From the NCBI GenBank assembly GCA_002083365.1, contig LVWS01000018.1, forward strand, positions 62,001 to 126,000: 64,000 nt of DNA, written 5' to 3'. The stretch's first letter is position 1; every line of letters begins with the position of its first letter. Shown here one piece after another: positions 33,962-43,880 of this stretch. A program made the translations under genes and the position numbers. Source of the stretch: Nitrospira sp. SG-bin1 (GTDB lineage: Bacteria > Nitrospirota > Nitrospiria > Nitrospirales > Nitrospiraceae). The notes under the pieces are model-generated. The model was not told the origin of the DNA. It worked only from the letters and a program-made list of their open reading frames with translations, and made no database searches.

Positions 33962-35955
33962 GATTTCACGTTCAACGCCTGCAACCGGAGCGATCGAATT
34001 TGGTTGCGAAGCTCCGCAGCCCGTTCAAAGGCCAACTCTTTGGCGGCCGCTTTCATTTCCGATTCCAGCCGTTGGATGAGCTGATCCGTTGATTGGGAGT
34101 CCTCATATGATTCGACCGATTCGGCCGCGAGCTCCAACCGGACATAGTCCATCTCCGCCACCGCATACTCGAGGGATGGGATACCTTTTCTTATACCGAC
34201 CGGCGTAATGCCGTGGGCTCGGTTGTACTCGGCTTGAATCCCACGGCGGCGGTTTGTTTCCTCGATCGCCTGTTTCATCGAGTCCGTCACCACATCTCCA
34301 TAAAAAATCACTCGACCTTCGAGATGACGAGCGGCTCGCCCCGCGGTTTGAATCAATGCGCGGTACGAACGGAGATATCCTTCTTTATCGGCATCGAGAA
34401 TGGCCACCAGACTGACTTCGGGGAGGTCGAGCCCTTCCCGCAGGAGATTGATACCGACCAACACGTCAAACCTCCCACACCGAAGATCGCGGATGATTTC
34501 AGCTCGTTCAAGTGTCTTGATGTCGGAATGCAAATAGCGCACTTTGATGCCCAAGTCGTGATAGTACTCGGTCAAATCTTCCGCCATCCGCTTCGTCAGG
34601 GTTGTGACGAGGACTCTGCCGCCCTTGGTTACCTCTGCGCGGACTTGTCCGAGGAGATGGTCCACCTGCCCCTTGGCCGGCACGACATCGATGCGCGGAT
34701 CCATCAGGCCGGTGGGACGAACGATCTGCTCGACCACATCATGGCCCGCATGCTCCAGCTCATAGGTACCCGGTGTGGCGGACACATACACCACCTGATT
34801 GAGGCAACTCTCGAACTCGGAAAACTTCAATGGACGGTTGTCGACCGCTGACGGCAGTCGAAATCCATATTCCACCAACGTCCGTTTTCTGGAATAATCA
34901 CCCTCGTACATTCCGCCGACTTGAGGAACCGTCACGTGAGACTCATCGACGATCAAAAGAAAATCCTTCGGAAAATAGTCCAATAATGTGGGAGGCGGCT
35001 CTCCCGGTCTCCGCCCGCTGAGATGGCGCGAGTAATTTTCGATCCCATGGCAATAGCCCATGGCTCGAATCATCTCCAGATCGAACTTGGTTCGTTGCTC
35101 AAGCCGCTGAGCCTCCAGGAGACGACCCATCTTCTTCAAATAGATCGCGCGCTCCTCAAGTTCCTCCTCGATGCCGGTAATAGCACGCTCATAGCGATCC
35201 GGAGCGATCAGGTAATGGGTGTTCGGATAGATCGCGATCTTGGGAAGCTTGCCCAATGATTTTCCAGTGAGTGGATCGATCTCATGGATGGCATCGACCA
35301 CGTCGCCGAACAGCTCGATACGCACCGACTTGGCGTCAGATGAAGCAGGGAAAATTTCGATCACATCCCCGCGTGCCCGAAACGTGCCCCGATGAAAATC
35401 CACATCATTGCGCTCGTATTGGATCTCCACGAGTTTCGACAGTATCTTTTCCCGTCTCGTTTCGGCGCCTTCCTCCAGATAAATCAGCATGTCATGGTAG
35501 ACCTCCGGTGATCCGAGGCCATAGATGCAGGACACCGAAGACACGATCAGCACATCGTTTCGTTGCAACAGCTCGGTCGTGGCGGAATGGCGCATCTGAT
35601 CGATGGCGTCATTGATCGAGGCATCCTTCGCGATATACGTATCACTCTGCGGGATATACGCTTCCGGCTGATAATAGTCGTAATAACTCACGAAATACTC
35701 GACGGCGTTATGGGGGAAAAACTGCTTGAACTCCTGATAGAGTTGGCCGGCCAACGTCTTGTTGTGGACCAGCACGAGCGTCGGTTTCTGGACCCGCTCG
35801 ATGAGATTCGCCATCGTGAAGGTCTTTCCGGATCCTGTCACGCCGAGCAAGACTTGATGTCGCTTTCCGGTCTGCACGCCAACCGTCAGTTTTTCGATGG
35901 CCTCCGGCTGATCTCCACAAGGCTTGAACGGAGCTTCTAATTTAAAAGAAGGCAC
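33958..35955 (-). CDS. uvrB: Excinuclease ABC subunit B
   Basis: 665 aa, GTG start. Walker A GVTGSGKTFTMANLI near residue 40; beta-hairpin region YFVSYYDYYQPEAYIPQSDTYI near residues 90-110; helicase motifs DESHVTVPQ and GRAARHLEGRVI; C-terminal UVR motif AAAKELAFERAAELRNQIR that binds UvrC. Damage verification in nucleotide excision repair. uvrA lies 9 kb away on the plus strand. Confidence 0.96.
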   Translation of the reverse strand: MPSFKLEAPFKPCGDQPEAIEKLTVGVQTGKRHQVLLGVTGSGKTFTMANLIERVQKPTLVLVHNKTLAGQLYQEFKQFFPHNAVEYFVSYYDYYQPEAYIPQSDTYIAKDASINDAIDQMRHSATTELLQRNDVLIVSSVSCIYGLGSPEVYHDMLIYLEEGAETRREKILSKLVEIQYERNDVDFHRGTFRARGDVIEIFPASSDAKSVRIELFGDVVDAIHEIDPLTGKSLGKLPKIAIYPNTHYLIAPDRYERAITGIEEELEERAIYLKKMGRLLEAQRLEQRTKFDLEMIRAMGYCHGIENYSRHLSGRRPGEPPPTLLDYFPKDFLLIVDESHVTVPQVGGMYEGDYSRKRTLVEYGFRLPSAVDNRPLKFSEFESCLNQVVYVSATPGTYELEHAGHDVVEQIVRPTGLMDPRIDVVPAKGQVDHLLGQVRAEVTKGGRVLVTTLTKRMAEDLTEYYHDLGIKVRYLHSDIKTLERAEIIRDLRCGRFDVLVGINLLREGLDLPEVSLVAILDADKEGYLRSYRALIQTAGRAARHLEGRVIFYGDVVTDSMKQAIEETNRRRGIQAEYNRAHGITPVGIRKGIPSLEYAVAEMDYVRLELAAESVESYEDSQSTDQLIQRLESEMKAAAKELAFERAAELRNQIRSLRLQALNVKS

Positions 35956-36038
35956 GGTATTCCTCGGCTAGGCATGTCGACGGACAGTAATATCGGGCCT
36001 TTGGACGTCGCACGCGAAAAGTAAACGAAAAGTAAAAA

Positions 36039-36063
36039 GGGCTGCCGGATACTCCGGCAGCCC
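36039..36063 (-). terminator. Rho-independent terminator of the RRM gene
   Basis: Eleven-base perfect arms GGGCTGCCGGA and TCCGGCAGCCC with a three-base loop, followed on the minus strand by TTTTTACTTTT. Confidence 0.85.
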
Positions 36064-36088
36064 TTCTCGCAGCGGAACAGAAGCGACG

Positions 36089-36388
36089 TTACCCGCGACC
36101 ACCTCCAAAACCTCCACGTCCTCCTCCGCCGGATCGGGGCTCCTGAGGACGTGCTTCATTCACCGTTAACGTACGCCCACCGAGTTGCGTGCCGTTCAAG
36201 GCGCTAATCGCCGCTTGCGCTTCCGCATCGGACGACATTTCGACAAACCCAAACCCCCGAGACTGCCCGGTGAACTTATCTGTAATGATCCGCGCCGAGG
36301 CGACAGCCCCATGCGCCGCAAACAGATCGCTCAGCTGTTGCTCGGTTGTTGAATACGGTAACCCACCGACATAAATCTTCGCACCCAT
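36089..36388 (-). CDS. RRM-type RNA-binding protein
   Basis: 99 aa from an ATG after an ideal AAAGGAGGAG site. RNP2 is KIYVGGLPY and RNP1 is RGFGFVEM; the C-terminal tail is Gly/Arg-rich (GGGGRGGFGGGRG). This is the small RRM protein type of cyanobacteria and Nitrospirota, often abundant and cold- or stress-linked. A strong terminator makes it monocistronic. Confidence 0.92.
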   Translation of the reverse strand: MGAKIYVGGLPYSTTEQQLSDLFAAHGAVASARIITDKFTGQSRGFGFVEMSSDAEAQAAISALNGTQLGGRTLTVNEARPQEPRSGGGGRGGFGGGRG

Positions 36389-36648
36389 CGGACTCCTCCT
36401 TTGACACAATGATGTTGTCTTGGACTCGAGAAAGCAACGAGGAAGGAATGGGCCGAAGACGTCAACACAGCGGCGGCTTAGCTCTGGCTTCCGATCAGAT
36501 TCCCGGACTGGCCCAACACAACATCCAATCAGGCCTTGTCACTTTCATCGCCGGCCTTGCCAGGCCTTTCGCAAACCGGCATTTCAATGGTACTCCAGAT
36601 CAGTGGGAAAAGGCAAGTTTGAGGCCAAACCGGCGCACCGGCACACAC

Positions 36649-37404
36649 CTAATAGGCAGGTGGCGCGGAAAGTGGCCGATGGGAAAATAGAGGAACGGCA
36701 TGGAAGCTGTCGAACAGCACAGTCGACGTTCCAAGAATGACGAGTCCGATTTGTCCCAATCCCAAGGCTTGGTCTTCAACGGATAGGACGAGCACTCCGT
36801 CGACGAACACTTCGATAAAATCCTTGCTGATGATGGTATTTCGTTGCAGCCTAAGCGAATGCCAATCGACCGGCTTCAGGTTGATCGATGCCTGTGCGAG
36901 AGACAATTCTTGCCCATCCAACAAGCGAACGAGCTGCGCTGTTTGACCGATTGGATCGACGATCACTGCATAGAAATTGCGCGCATCATGCACACCAAAG
37001 ACTACGCCTCCGCGCCCGGCTGTTCCTTCCTGCGCATGAAAGCGCACGCTGAGATCCGGATACTCATACTCCAACCCATCAGCCAGCAGTACCTGGTAGC
37101 AGGGTCTCGCACAATTCGATACACCGGCGATGACGTTCGGGGGAGACGGAGCGGTCGCATGCACCTGTACGACCCACTCCGCAAGCGGCGCGTCGGTGGA
37201 AATACCCTTGATGAAACCGCTCGGCAGAGCCTTGGGTTGGTCTTGATCAAACGTCCACTTCTTGAAAAGCCCGCCCACCGCCTGCTTCTTCAGATTGGCG
37301 GCCTTTTCCTCTCGCGTTTCATTCTGCACTGCGAATGTTGGAACTGCGCTCAGCACGAGGCCAGCCGTGATAAACACGGAGAGCATTGTGCACGTTCCCC
37401 TCAT
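36649..37404 (-). CDS. Secreted protein with LamG/DUF1080-like beta-sandwich
   Basis: 251 aa with a signal peptide (TMLSVFITAGLVLSAVPTFA). After a short linker the chain has the concanavalin-like order: SVRFHAQEGTAGRGGVVFGV, ARNFYAVIVDP, WHSLRLQRNTI and VFVDGVLVLSVEDQALGLGQIGLVILG. These features fit a 3-keto-disaccharide hydrolase-like (DUF1080) or LamG fold. Binding target unknown. Downstream of the small gene at 37451 on the same strand. Confidence 0.6.
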   Translation of the reverse strand: MRGTCTMLSVFITAGLVLSAVPTFAVQNETREEKAANLKKQAVGGLFKKWTFDQDQPKALPSGFIKGISTDAPLAEWVVQVHATAPSPPNVIAGVSNCARPCYQVLLADGLEYEYPDLSVRFHAQEGTAGRGGVVFGVHDARNFYAVIVDPIGQTAQLVRLLDGQELSLAQASINLKPVDWHSLRLQRNTIISKDFIEVFVDGVLVLSVEDQALGLGQIGLVILGTSTVLFDSFHAVPLFSHRPLSAPPAY

Positions 37405-37450
37405 GGCGACGTACCGTTGGACTGGCTCCCACGCATCGACGGCCTCCGCA

Positions 37451-37705
37451 CTATTTCGATCCTCCGGTCTTCTTGAGTTGAAGAATCTCACGCTGTAATC
37501 GGTCCCGCTCGGCAAGGATCTTTTTCCGCCGTTGTCCACGATCGAAGATCCACCACCGCAGCTTCTCGGCGAACGTCACGGTCGGCGTCGGAGCACTGCC
37601 GCCCGGAGCCTCCTGAAATGAATAGCCCTGATGGCTGTCGCGTTGTTCAAAAAATCGCCGATACAAGTGATCGTACAATCCTTTTCCCGATTCGCCGCCT
37701 GCCAT
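37451..37705 (-). CDS. Small hypothetical protein
   Basis: 84 aa. Charged and helical at the C-terminus (QRRKKILAERDRLQREILQLKK), with an aromatic-rich first half (GLYDHLYRRFFEQRDSHQGYSFQ). GTG at 37711 is an alternative start. No family recognised. Probably co-transcribed with the secreted protein 46 bases downstream. Confidence 0.5.
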   Translation of the reverse strand: MAGGESGKGLYDHLYRRFFEQRDSHQGYSFQEAPGGSAPTPTVTFAEKLRWWIFDRGQRRKKILAERDRLQREILQLKKTGGSK

Positions 37706-37823
37706 ACGCACCCCAACGTTACTGCAAAACCGTAATCGTGCTCCCGCAGAGTTACATGCTCTCGTTTGGCCGAATAGTACCTGGGCTTACCGCGACTCTG
37801 CAACCGGCTTTACCCGCTGTGCT

Positions 37824-39410
37824 ATGATCCACAGTGCTGAAGAGTTTCCGTCCTCACTGGATATTACCGCCTTGAAACCTTTCTCGACTTTGATGAATGC
37901 CGAGCGCGGTTGGATGCTGGCCCGGGCCATCATAGTGCTGTTGCTGCAATCAAGTATTGGCAGCGCTCAAGCGCCTGGACCGTCCTTTGAGGCCGCCGCC
38001 GAGTCACTCTCCGTGGATCGGATGCTCGCGGATATCCGAACCCTCAGCGGACCGTCGTTCAACGGACGGCAAAGCGGCACGAAAGACGATGGACAATCAG
38101 CGCAATGGGTCGCACAGGAGTTTCTCTCAGCAGGTTTGCGTCTACCGCACATTCATAACGGTTCGCTGGCAGTTCCGTTCCTGACAGGGAAGGAGGGTGC
38201 TTCATCGGGAGCGATGGCGACAGTCGTACCCACCATGACGCTGTCGCCGGATCCAGTATTGAAGATCGGTGGGACAACGGACTTGACCGCCCAACGAATC
38301 GAGACCGATTACTTCCCCATTTTCGATTCCCCGTCCGCCGACATCCAAGCCCGGATCGTGTTTGTCGGCTACGGCATCATCGATCCTTCCCAGGACGTCG
38401 ACGACTATGCCGGTGTCGACGTGAACAACTGCGTCGTGTTGTTTCTGCGAGGCAAACCGGAACATTATCCACGACCTGTCAGCCACGCCGACAAGGTTCG
38501 GTTTGCCCGAGAACGGGGAGCGATCGCCTATCTGACCGCAACGGGCCCCATCCTCAACCGCTATGAAATTCTCCGCGGGGTCACCGGTCGTCCCAGTGCC
38601 TTCTACGGGCAACTGTCTTCGGACCACGCCATCCCCGGTGCCTGGATCAGCACAGCCTTGGCTGAGCGAATTCTGATAGACGAACATGCACCAGCCGATC
38701 GTCTTCGCGTGCTTCAAGAACGCCTGAACCGGACACCCACATCACAAGCTGTACCGACCTACCATGTTGCCTCGCTTCAGTGGAAGACGACGGTCGAGGA
38801 GGGAATCTTGATCAATGTGATCGGCATGATTCCAGGGACCGGAACCGAAACGGTGATCGTCGGAGCCCATCGGGACCACTTCGGCCGTCCTGGGGGAATT
38901 TTATTCCCGGGGGCCGATGACAATGCCTCAGGGACGGCCGTTATCGTGGAAGTTGCACGCGCGCTTACAACAGTTGCGGCGCGCCCCTCCCGAACCATCC
39001 TCTTTGTTTCGTTCAGCGGCGAAGAGCTCGACCTGCTCGGCTCACGGCTCTATACGTCCCGACCCATCATTCCCCTCAACTCAACCAAGGCCATGATCAA
39101 CATCGACCATGCCGGAGTAGGAAATGGGCGGCTGATGATCGGCGTGACTGGACTGGAAAAAGAAACTCTCTTGGCGGCCGGGAAGGCCGCCGGCATTCAG
39201 GACAAACTGGATCTCTATGGGTACTTCCCTGGGGGTGATCACGTCCCGTTCAAGGAAGCCGATGTGCCGACGGTCACCGTGGTCAGCGGCGGTGTGCATC
39301 CTCACTTTCATCAACCGACCGATACCGCCGACACCGTCGATCCAGACATCTTGAAAACGGTCGCGCGGTATGTGCTGGCTGTGACGTGGCAACTTGCGTA
39401 TGAGCCGTGA
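37824..39410 (+). CDS. M28 family zinc peptidase with PA domain
   Basis: 528 aa (ATG at 37893 would give the more usual signal peptide start, MNAERGWMLARAIIVLLLQ). A protease-associated-like insert lies around residues 150-230. The M28 metal site is GAHRDHFG near residue 350, PGADDNASGTA, SFSGEELDLLGS with the catalytic Glu pair, MINIDHAG and GGVHPHFH. It resembles secreted aminopeptidases of the Q/Y type. Periplasmic or outer-membrane location inferred. Confidence 0.87.
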   Translation: MIHSAEEFPSSLDITALKPFSTLMNAERGWMLARAIIVLLLQSSIGSAQAPGPSFEAAAESLSVDRMLADIRTLSGPSFNGRQSGTKDDGQSAQWVAQEFLSAGLRLPHIHNGSLAVPFLTGKEGASSGAMATVVPTMTLSPDPVLKIGGTTDLTAQRIETDYFPIFDSPSADIQARIVFVGYGIIDPSQDVDDYAGVDVNNCVVLFLRGKPEHYPRPVSHADKVRFARERGAIAYLTATGPILNRYEILRGVTGRPSAFYGQLSSDHAIPGAWISTALAERILIDEHAPADRLRVLQERLNRTPTSQAVPTYHVASLQWKTTVEEGILINVIGMIPGTGTETVIVGAHRDHFGRPGGILFPGADDNASGTAVIVEVARALTTVAARPSRTILFVSFSGEELDLLGSRLYTSRPIIPLNSTKAMINIDHAGVGNGRLMIGVTGLEKETLLAAGKAAGIQDKLDLYGYFPGGDHVPFKEADVPTVTVVSGGVHPHFHQPTDTADTVDPDILKTVARYVLAVTWQLAYEP

Positions 39411-39476
39411 AGCAACGCGAGTGAACAGGCACGATTCGAGCGGTTATCCGTCATGCGGCAACGAGGAGGAGAGCGT

Positions 39477-39887
39477 CTAGGGGATCTCATCGATGATGCC
39501 CGACTCGATCGGAGGCAATGGAGCTGTTTCGCGTGGCGGGCCTGGAAGAACGGTCGGACTTCCTATCTGATTCGCACCTTGGATAAGACCGATGGACAGT
39601 TGTGGCCCGAAGGTCATCACCGCTCCACTCCATGCCTGACCCGTGGTTGGATTGCGAAAGTTATAAGACTGAAAGTTAGGGGCTGGGGTGTAGAGAAACC
39701 CTTGGGTTCCCTGATTATCGATGTACAGACTGCCGCCGCCGAACTTAAACAGCGGAGAGACTCCTCCACCAAACGACCGGACGCTTGATGCACCCGCAGT
39801 ACTCTGCCCCAGGGCAGTCCCATCGGCATAGAGAGCTACAATCACCAACACGCCCAACAAGCCACCTAATACTTCCACGCGTCGCAT
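39477..39887 (-). CDS. Secreted hypothetical protein
   Basis: 136 aa from an ATG after AAGGAAGTAACGGC. Signal peptide (VLGGLLGVLVIVALYADGTALG). The mature part is rich in Gly, Ser, Pro and aromatic residues (FGGGVSPLFKFGGGSLYID, QGFLYTPAPNFQSYNF) and looks extracellular. No family recognised. Divergent from the TolC gene with a shared intergenic region of 105 bases. Confidence 0.5.
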   Translation of the reverse strand: MRRVEVLGGLLGVLVIVALYADGTALGQSTAGASSVRSFGGGVSPLFKFGGGSLYIDNQGTQGFLYTPAPNFQSYNFRNPTTGQAWSGAVMTFGPQLSIGLIQGANQIGSPTVLPGPPRETAPLPPIESGIIDEIP

Positions 39888-39927
39888 GCCGTTACTTCCT
39901 TGCTGGATGGGACGAGCATAAATGTTC

Positions 39928-39956
39928 ATGACAGAGGGCACAGGACTCATTATAGT
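39928..39956 (+). promoter_or_regulatory. Promoter of the TolC-family gene
   Basis: ATGACA (39928-39933), 17-base spacer and TATAGT (39951-39956), 37 bases before the ATG at 39993; each box is one base off consensus. Confidence 0.6.
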
Positions 39957-39992
39957 ATGCTCCTGTTCTGATCGTCGATCAAGGAGGCATGT

Positions 39993-41552
39993 ATGAACAC
40001 ATCTCCACCTCGCCACACGCTTGTGAACCTCGCGATCGCTGGCTTGTGTTGGATATTGTCGCCATCTCAAAGCTGGAGCCTCGATGTAACCCAACCGATT
40101 CCTGCTGAGCGACGTGAAACTGTCTCCCTGGCCGACGCAGCGATTCGCGCACTGCAACACAATCTCGATATTAGTATCAGCCGCCACAACAAAGAAAGCC
40201 GGTTGGCCGATATCATTGTCGAACAATCCAAGTTCGACCCCAACCTGAGCATCAACGGTCAATATAACCGAACGGTAAATCCGCTCAATCGACCCGTGTT
40301 CGGCGGAACCGGAGTCAACCTTAATCAGATCAGAATTTTTGATCAGCGTAGCCATTCGGTAACCGTCGATGCTTCGACCAACCTCATCACCGGCGGGAAT
40401 GTCGACGTGAACTACAGCCCGGCTCGAAACAGCGTGAATCAAGATGTCGCCACGGGATTCTTGTTCAACCCCTCGTGGACGGGCGGCCTGGCCTTCACCT
40501 TCACTCAGCCGTTACTCAGAAACGCCGGCATCGCGGTCAATAAAACCTTCATTAAAATCGCCCAGAACAATGCATTCGTCGAAGAGCATGTCTTTCGAGA
40601 CCGTGTGATGACGGTCATCACCACAGTCGAGCAAACCTACTGGGAATTGGTGTTTGCGAACGAAAACCTAAAGGTCGCCCAAGCCGCCTTGAAAGCCGCG
40701 GAAGAACTCTTGGCATCGAACCGCGCCAAGACCAAAGCCGGTGTGATGTCGATCGTCGATGTTCTCCAAGCCGAGGCGGCCGTCGCGTCGCGGGTGGAAC
40801 AGGTATTGGTGGCGGAGAAATCCATTCGCGATCAAGAGGACCAACTGCGTCGTCTTTTGAATCCCGGCGAAGAGGAACTGCGGCAAGACGTCCGCCTGAC
40901 GCCGACAGATGCCCCCGTCACGTTTCTTGAACCTCTCAGCCTCCAGGAAGCGATCGACACCGCGATCGAACAGCGGCCGGAGGTCGCTCAGGCAAAGAAA
41001 AACATCGAGTCGGGCGAACTCAATAAACAATTCGCCCGCAACCAATTACTCCCGACCCTTTCGTTCCAAGGCACCATGGGATTAGCCGGACTCGGCGGAG
41101 ACTATGGAGAGTCCTTTACCAGGAACTTCAGCGGCGACTTCTACAACTATGGAGCGGGACTGGTGCTCAGCTATCCGCTCGGCAACCGTTCCGCCATCAG
41201 CACGTACAACAAACGGCAGCTGGAAGCCAAAAACGCCGAGGTGGCGCTGGCCAGTGTTCGGCAGCAAATCATCGTCGGCATTCGTGAAGCGGTGCGTCGA
41301 GTCCAAACCGATTTCAAGCGGATCGAGACCACGCGTTCGGCCCGCATCATGGCCGAGAAACAACTCCAGGCCGAGCAGGAACGGTTGAAGGTCGGACTCA
41401 GCACGACCCGCTTCGTGCTGGATTTCCAGCGTGATCTGGCGACGGCACAGGGTAACGAGTTGCGCGCCATCGTCGATTACAACAAATCGCTGTCCAACCT
41501 CTCCCGCCACAAGGCGACGACGTTGGACCGGTATCACCTCGAACTCTCGTAG
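39993..41552 (+). CDS. TolC-family outer-membrane efflux protein
   Basis: 519 aa after an AAGGAGG site. Signal peptide residues 1-28. Two TolC repeats are visible: first half SLADAAIRALQHNLDISISRHNK with VEQTYWELVFANENLKVAQAAL, second half SLQEAIDTAIEQRPEVAQAKKNI with IREAVRRVQTDFKRI and a QAEQERLKVGLSTTRFVLDFQ ending. It forms the outer-membrane channel and periplasmic tunnel of tripartite efflux or type I secretion; no partner adaptor or pump is adjacent. Confidence 0.9.
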   Translation: MNTSPPRHTLVNLAIAGLCWILSPSQSWSLDVTQPIPAERRETVSLADAAIRALQHNLDISISRHNKESRLADIIVEQSKFDPNLSINGQYNRTVNPLNRPVFGGTGVNLNQIRIFDQRSHSVTVDASTNLITGGNVDVNYSPARNSVNQDVATGFLFNPSWTGGLAFTFTQPLLRNAGIAVNKTFIKIAQNNAFVEEHVFRDRVMTVITTVEQTYWELVFANENLKVAQAALKAAEELLASNRAKTKAGVMSIVDVLQAEAAVASRVEQVLVAEKSIRDQEDQLRRLLNPGEEELRQDVRLTPTDAPVTFLEPLSLQEAIDTAIEQRPEVAQAKKNIESGELNKQFARNQLLPTLSFQGTMGLAGLGGDYGESFTRNFSGDFYNYGAGLVLSYPLGNRSAISTYNKRQLEAKNAEVALASVRQQIIVGIREAVRRVQTDFKRIETTRSARIMAEKQLQAEQERLKVGLSTTRFVLDFQRDLATAQGNELRAIVDYNKSLSNLSRHKATTLDRYHLELS

Positions 41553-41559
41553 CGCCCTC

Positions 41560-42267
41560 ATGACACCCGAGCCAGATCGGCTCGTTCGAAGTTCTCTTTC
41601 CACTATGGGAGCAGCGCTGCCGTTGCTCCCCGTCGGAGCCACGATCGGCTATTACTGGCTTCCTCACTCTCTTGGAGAAAAGTTACTCGTTCAATTCCTC
41701 CCGCAACTTCTCGCCTATGTGGCCATGGGTCTCTGGGTCTCGCGCACGTCTGCGGTTCCGATCAAGCTGGGGTTGGAAAGAGCGAAGGCCGGAAACGGGC
41801 TGAAATGGGGGATAGTCACTGGATTGTTACTCGGAAGCGTGAATACCTTCGTGATTCTTTCGGTCTATCCGGCCCTCGGGTACGACATCACCTTCTTGAA
41901 GCAGACCCTCCATGGTCGCCTTCCAGTCCTCCTTATGGTCCCGTGGCTCATCTGCGGAATCGCGTTGTTCGTGGAGCTGAACTTTCGCGGCTTCCTCTTG
42001 GGGCGGCTTGCCGAACTTGAATCGCGCTGGCGGGGCACCGAGTCGAGTCGAGGTCGGACCCCCTTTGCCCTCATTGCAAGCACACTGACGTTTGCATTCG
42101 ACCCATTCATGGTGAATACGTTTCAGCATCTCCACTGGATCGCCCTCTGGGATGGGTTGGTCTGGGGAAGCATCTGGCTCCAAACCCGAAACCTCTGGAC
42201 TACGATTGTCGCTCACGCCGTCGAAGTCATGGTGATGTACAGTGTGGTCAGAGCGGCGATAGGATGA
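41560..42267 (+). CDS. CPBP-like intramembrane protein, motif partly degenerate
   Basis: 235 aa with about six hydrophobic segments. The CPBP/CAAX-protease first motif reads VELNFRGFLLG (one Glu instead of the usual Glu pair), and a later segment FAFDPFMVNTFQHLHW could be the second His motif. Activity is therefore uncertain. Starts eight bases after the TolC stop. Confidence 0.55.
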   Translation: MTPEPDRLVRSSLSTMGAALPLLPVGATIGYYWLPHSLGEKLLVQFLPQLLAYVAMGLWVSRTSAVPIKLGLERAKAGNGLKWGIVTGLLLGSVNTFVILSVYPALGYDITFLKQTLHGRLPVLLMVPWLICGIALFVELNFRGFLLGRLAELESRWRGTESSRGRTPFALIASTLTFAFDPFMVNTFQHLHWIALWDGLVWGSIWLQTRNLWTTIVAHAVEVMVMYSVVRAAIG

Positions 42268-42331
42268 GAAGCTGACAATCTGCTGATTGGCATCCCATTT
42301 GCCAGATCAACAGATCATAAGTGATTACGCC

Positions 42332-43366
42332 ATGAACCCCTCCTTCTCCAGTTACTTGGTCAACGATGTCTTCGGCGATCCGGGCCTGTACGTGGACATC
42401 CGCTGGTCCAAGCGAGCGTTGCTGTTTGATCTCGGCCACAACGTTGGATTGGGACCGACCAAATTGCTCCGGGCCGGTGAGATTTTCATCTCGCATACCC
42501 ACATGGATCACTTCATTGGATTTGATACGGTCCTCCGCGTCGCGCTCGGACGAGGCAAGACGCTCAAGCTCGTCGGGCCGCCGGGTCTGATCGACAATGT
42601 CGAGGGGAAATTGCGTGGCTATACCTGGAATCTCGTGGACGGCTATCCCCTCACGATCGAGGTTCGGGAATTTCATGAACACGAAATTCACCGAACCGTG
42701 TTTGGGGCGAGCGACGGGTTTCATGCAGGAGAACGACGCACCGCTCCCGCACCACGCTGCGACGGTCCGCTCTTCACCGTGTTGGAAGATCCGATGTTGA
42801 CGGTCAAGGCCGCGGTCTTGAATCATCGGATTCCCTCCTTCGCCTATTCACTGGAAGAGCACTTTCACATCAACGTCAACAAACAGAAATTACATGAGGC
42901 AGGGCTGAGGGTCGGCGCGTGGCTCAAGGACGTGAAGCACCATATCTGGCAAGGCAAGCCGGATGATTTCCGCTTCACCGTGGCCCTCTACGATGAGCAT
43001 CGGCGGGAAGACCGTGAATTCGTACTGGGTGAAATCAAAGAACGATTTCTGACGATTTCACGCGGGCAAAAGATCGCGTACGTCGTCGATGCACGGTACG
43101 ACGAGGAAAACGAAGCCAAGATCGTCTCGCTCGCCCAAGGTGCCGACATCTTCTACTGCGAGTCGCCTTATCTGGATTGTGATGCAGAAAAAGCGTACGA
43201 CCGATATCATTTGACGGCCAGGCAAGCCGGGCTCATGGCGAGGAAAGCCCGCGTGCGTGACCTGGTGGTGTTTCACTTTTCCCCGCGTTATACCGGCCAA
43301 GGAGAAGCATTGGAGCGGGAAGCGCTGGAGGCGTTTAGCGGAAATGAAGACGGAGGTTACAGGTGA
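42332..43366 (+). CDS. RNase Z-like metallo-beta-lactamase-fold hydrolase
   Basis: 344 aa from the ATG at 42332. Metal site motif SHTHMDHFIG near residue 54; further ligands in VLNHRIPSFAYSLEE and YVVDARYDEEN, and a late histidine in VVFHFSPRY. The order agrees with tRNase Z family members, but a long insert (FGASDGFHAGERRTAPAPRCDG) differs from classical RNase Z. tRNA 3'-end processing is likely but another phosphodiester substrate is possible. Overlaps the DUF3147 start. Confidence 0.8.
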   Translation: MNPSFSSYLVNDVFGDPGLYVDIRWSKRALLFDLGHNVGLGPTKLLRAGEIFISHTHMDHFIGFDTVLRVALGRGKTLKLVGPPGLIDNVEGKLRGYTWNLVDGYPLTIEVREFHEHEIHRTVFGASDGFHAGERRTAPAPRCDGPLFTVLEDPMLTVKAAVLNHRIPSFAYSLEEHFHINVNKQKLHEAGLRVGAWLKDVKHHIWQGKPDDFRFTVALYDEHRREDREFVLGEIKERFLTISRGQKIAYVVDARYDEENEAKIVSLAQGADIFYCESPYLDCDAEKAYDRYHLTARQAGLMARKARVRDLVVFHFSPRYTGQGEALEREALEAFSGNEDGGYR

Positions 43367-43701
43367 GCGATCTCGGCAAATATGCGCTTTACTTTTTATT
43401 GGGCGGTTCGATCGTGAGCTTCTCCACCTATCTCGGCTCGCAAGGCAAATCGTTCCTCGCCGCCATGGCCAGCACTTTTCCCGCCATCACCGGCGTCACA
43501 TTTGTCCTGCTCTATGCCAGCGGTGGAGGGGCGACCACGGTCGACTACGCCAAGAATCTGCTCTGGTTTGTCCCACCTTGGACTGTCTACGTCCTCGCCA
43601 TGATCATGGGCATCCCCCGCCTCGGTTTTTGGCCCGCGATGGTCGGATCGCTCGTTCTCTATATGGGATGTATCGGGCTCGTGAAGATGATGCTGCGATA
43701 G
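43363..43701 (+). CDS. DUF3147 membrane protein
   Basis: 112 aa, GTG start overlapping the previous stop (GTGA). Four hydrophobic segments with short loops; YALYFLLGGSIVSFSTYLGS at the start and WTVYVLAMIMGIPRLGFWPAM later fit DUF3147. Function unknown. Confidence 0.72.
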   Translation: MSDLGKYALYFLLGGSIVSFSTYLGSQGKSFLAAMASTFPAITGVTFVLLYASGGGATTVDYAKNLLWFVPPWTVYVLAMIMGIPRLGFWPAMVGSLVLYMGCIGLVKMMLR

Positions 43702-43734
43702 GGTACCCACACCCCATGATGTGGTTCATGAGTC

Positions 43735-43755
43735 GTTCGTCTTGAGCTCGTCGAA
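43735..43755 (-). repeat. Dispersed repeat copy, reverse orientation
   Basis: Complement reads TTCGACGAGCTCAAGACGAAC, related (16/21) to the sequence at 44910-44930. Similar TTCGACAAGCTCAGGACGAAC-type sequences are scattered in many genomes. Confidence 0.4.
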
Positions 43756-43880
43756 TGCTTATTAACCAACGAGGCTCGACTCTTGCGGCTCGGCGCGATC
43801 ACCACAGACTTCCACAGCCAGTCGGGAGCAGTCGAACGGCTCACGGCAAACGAACTCATATGGTACCAGTCTAGACTTGC

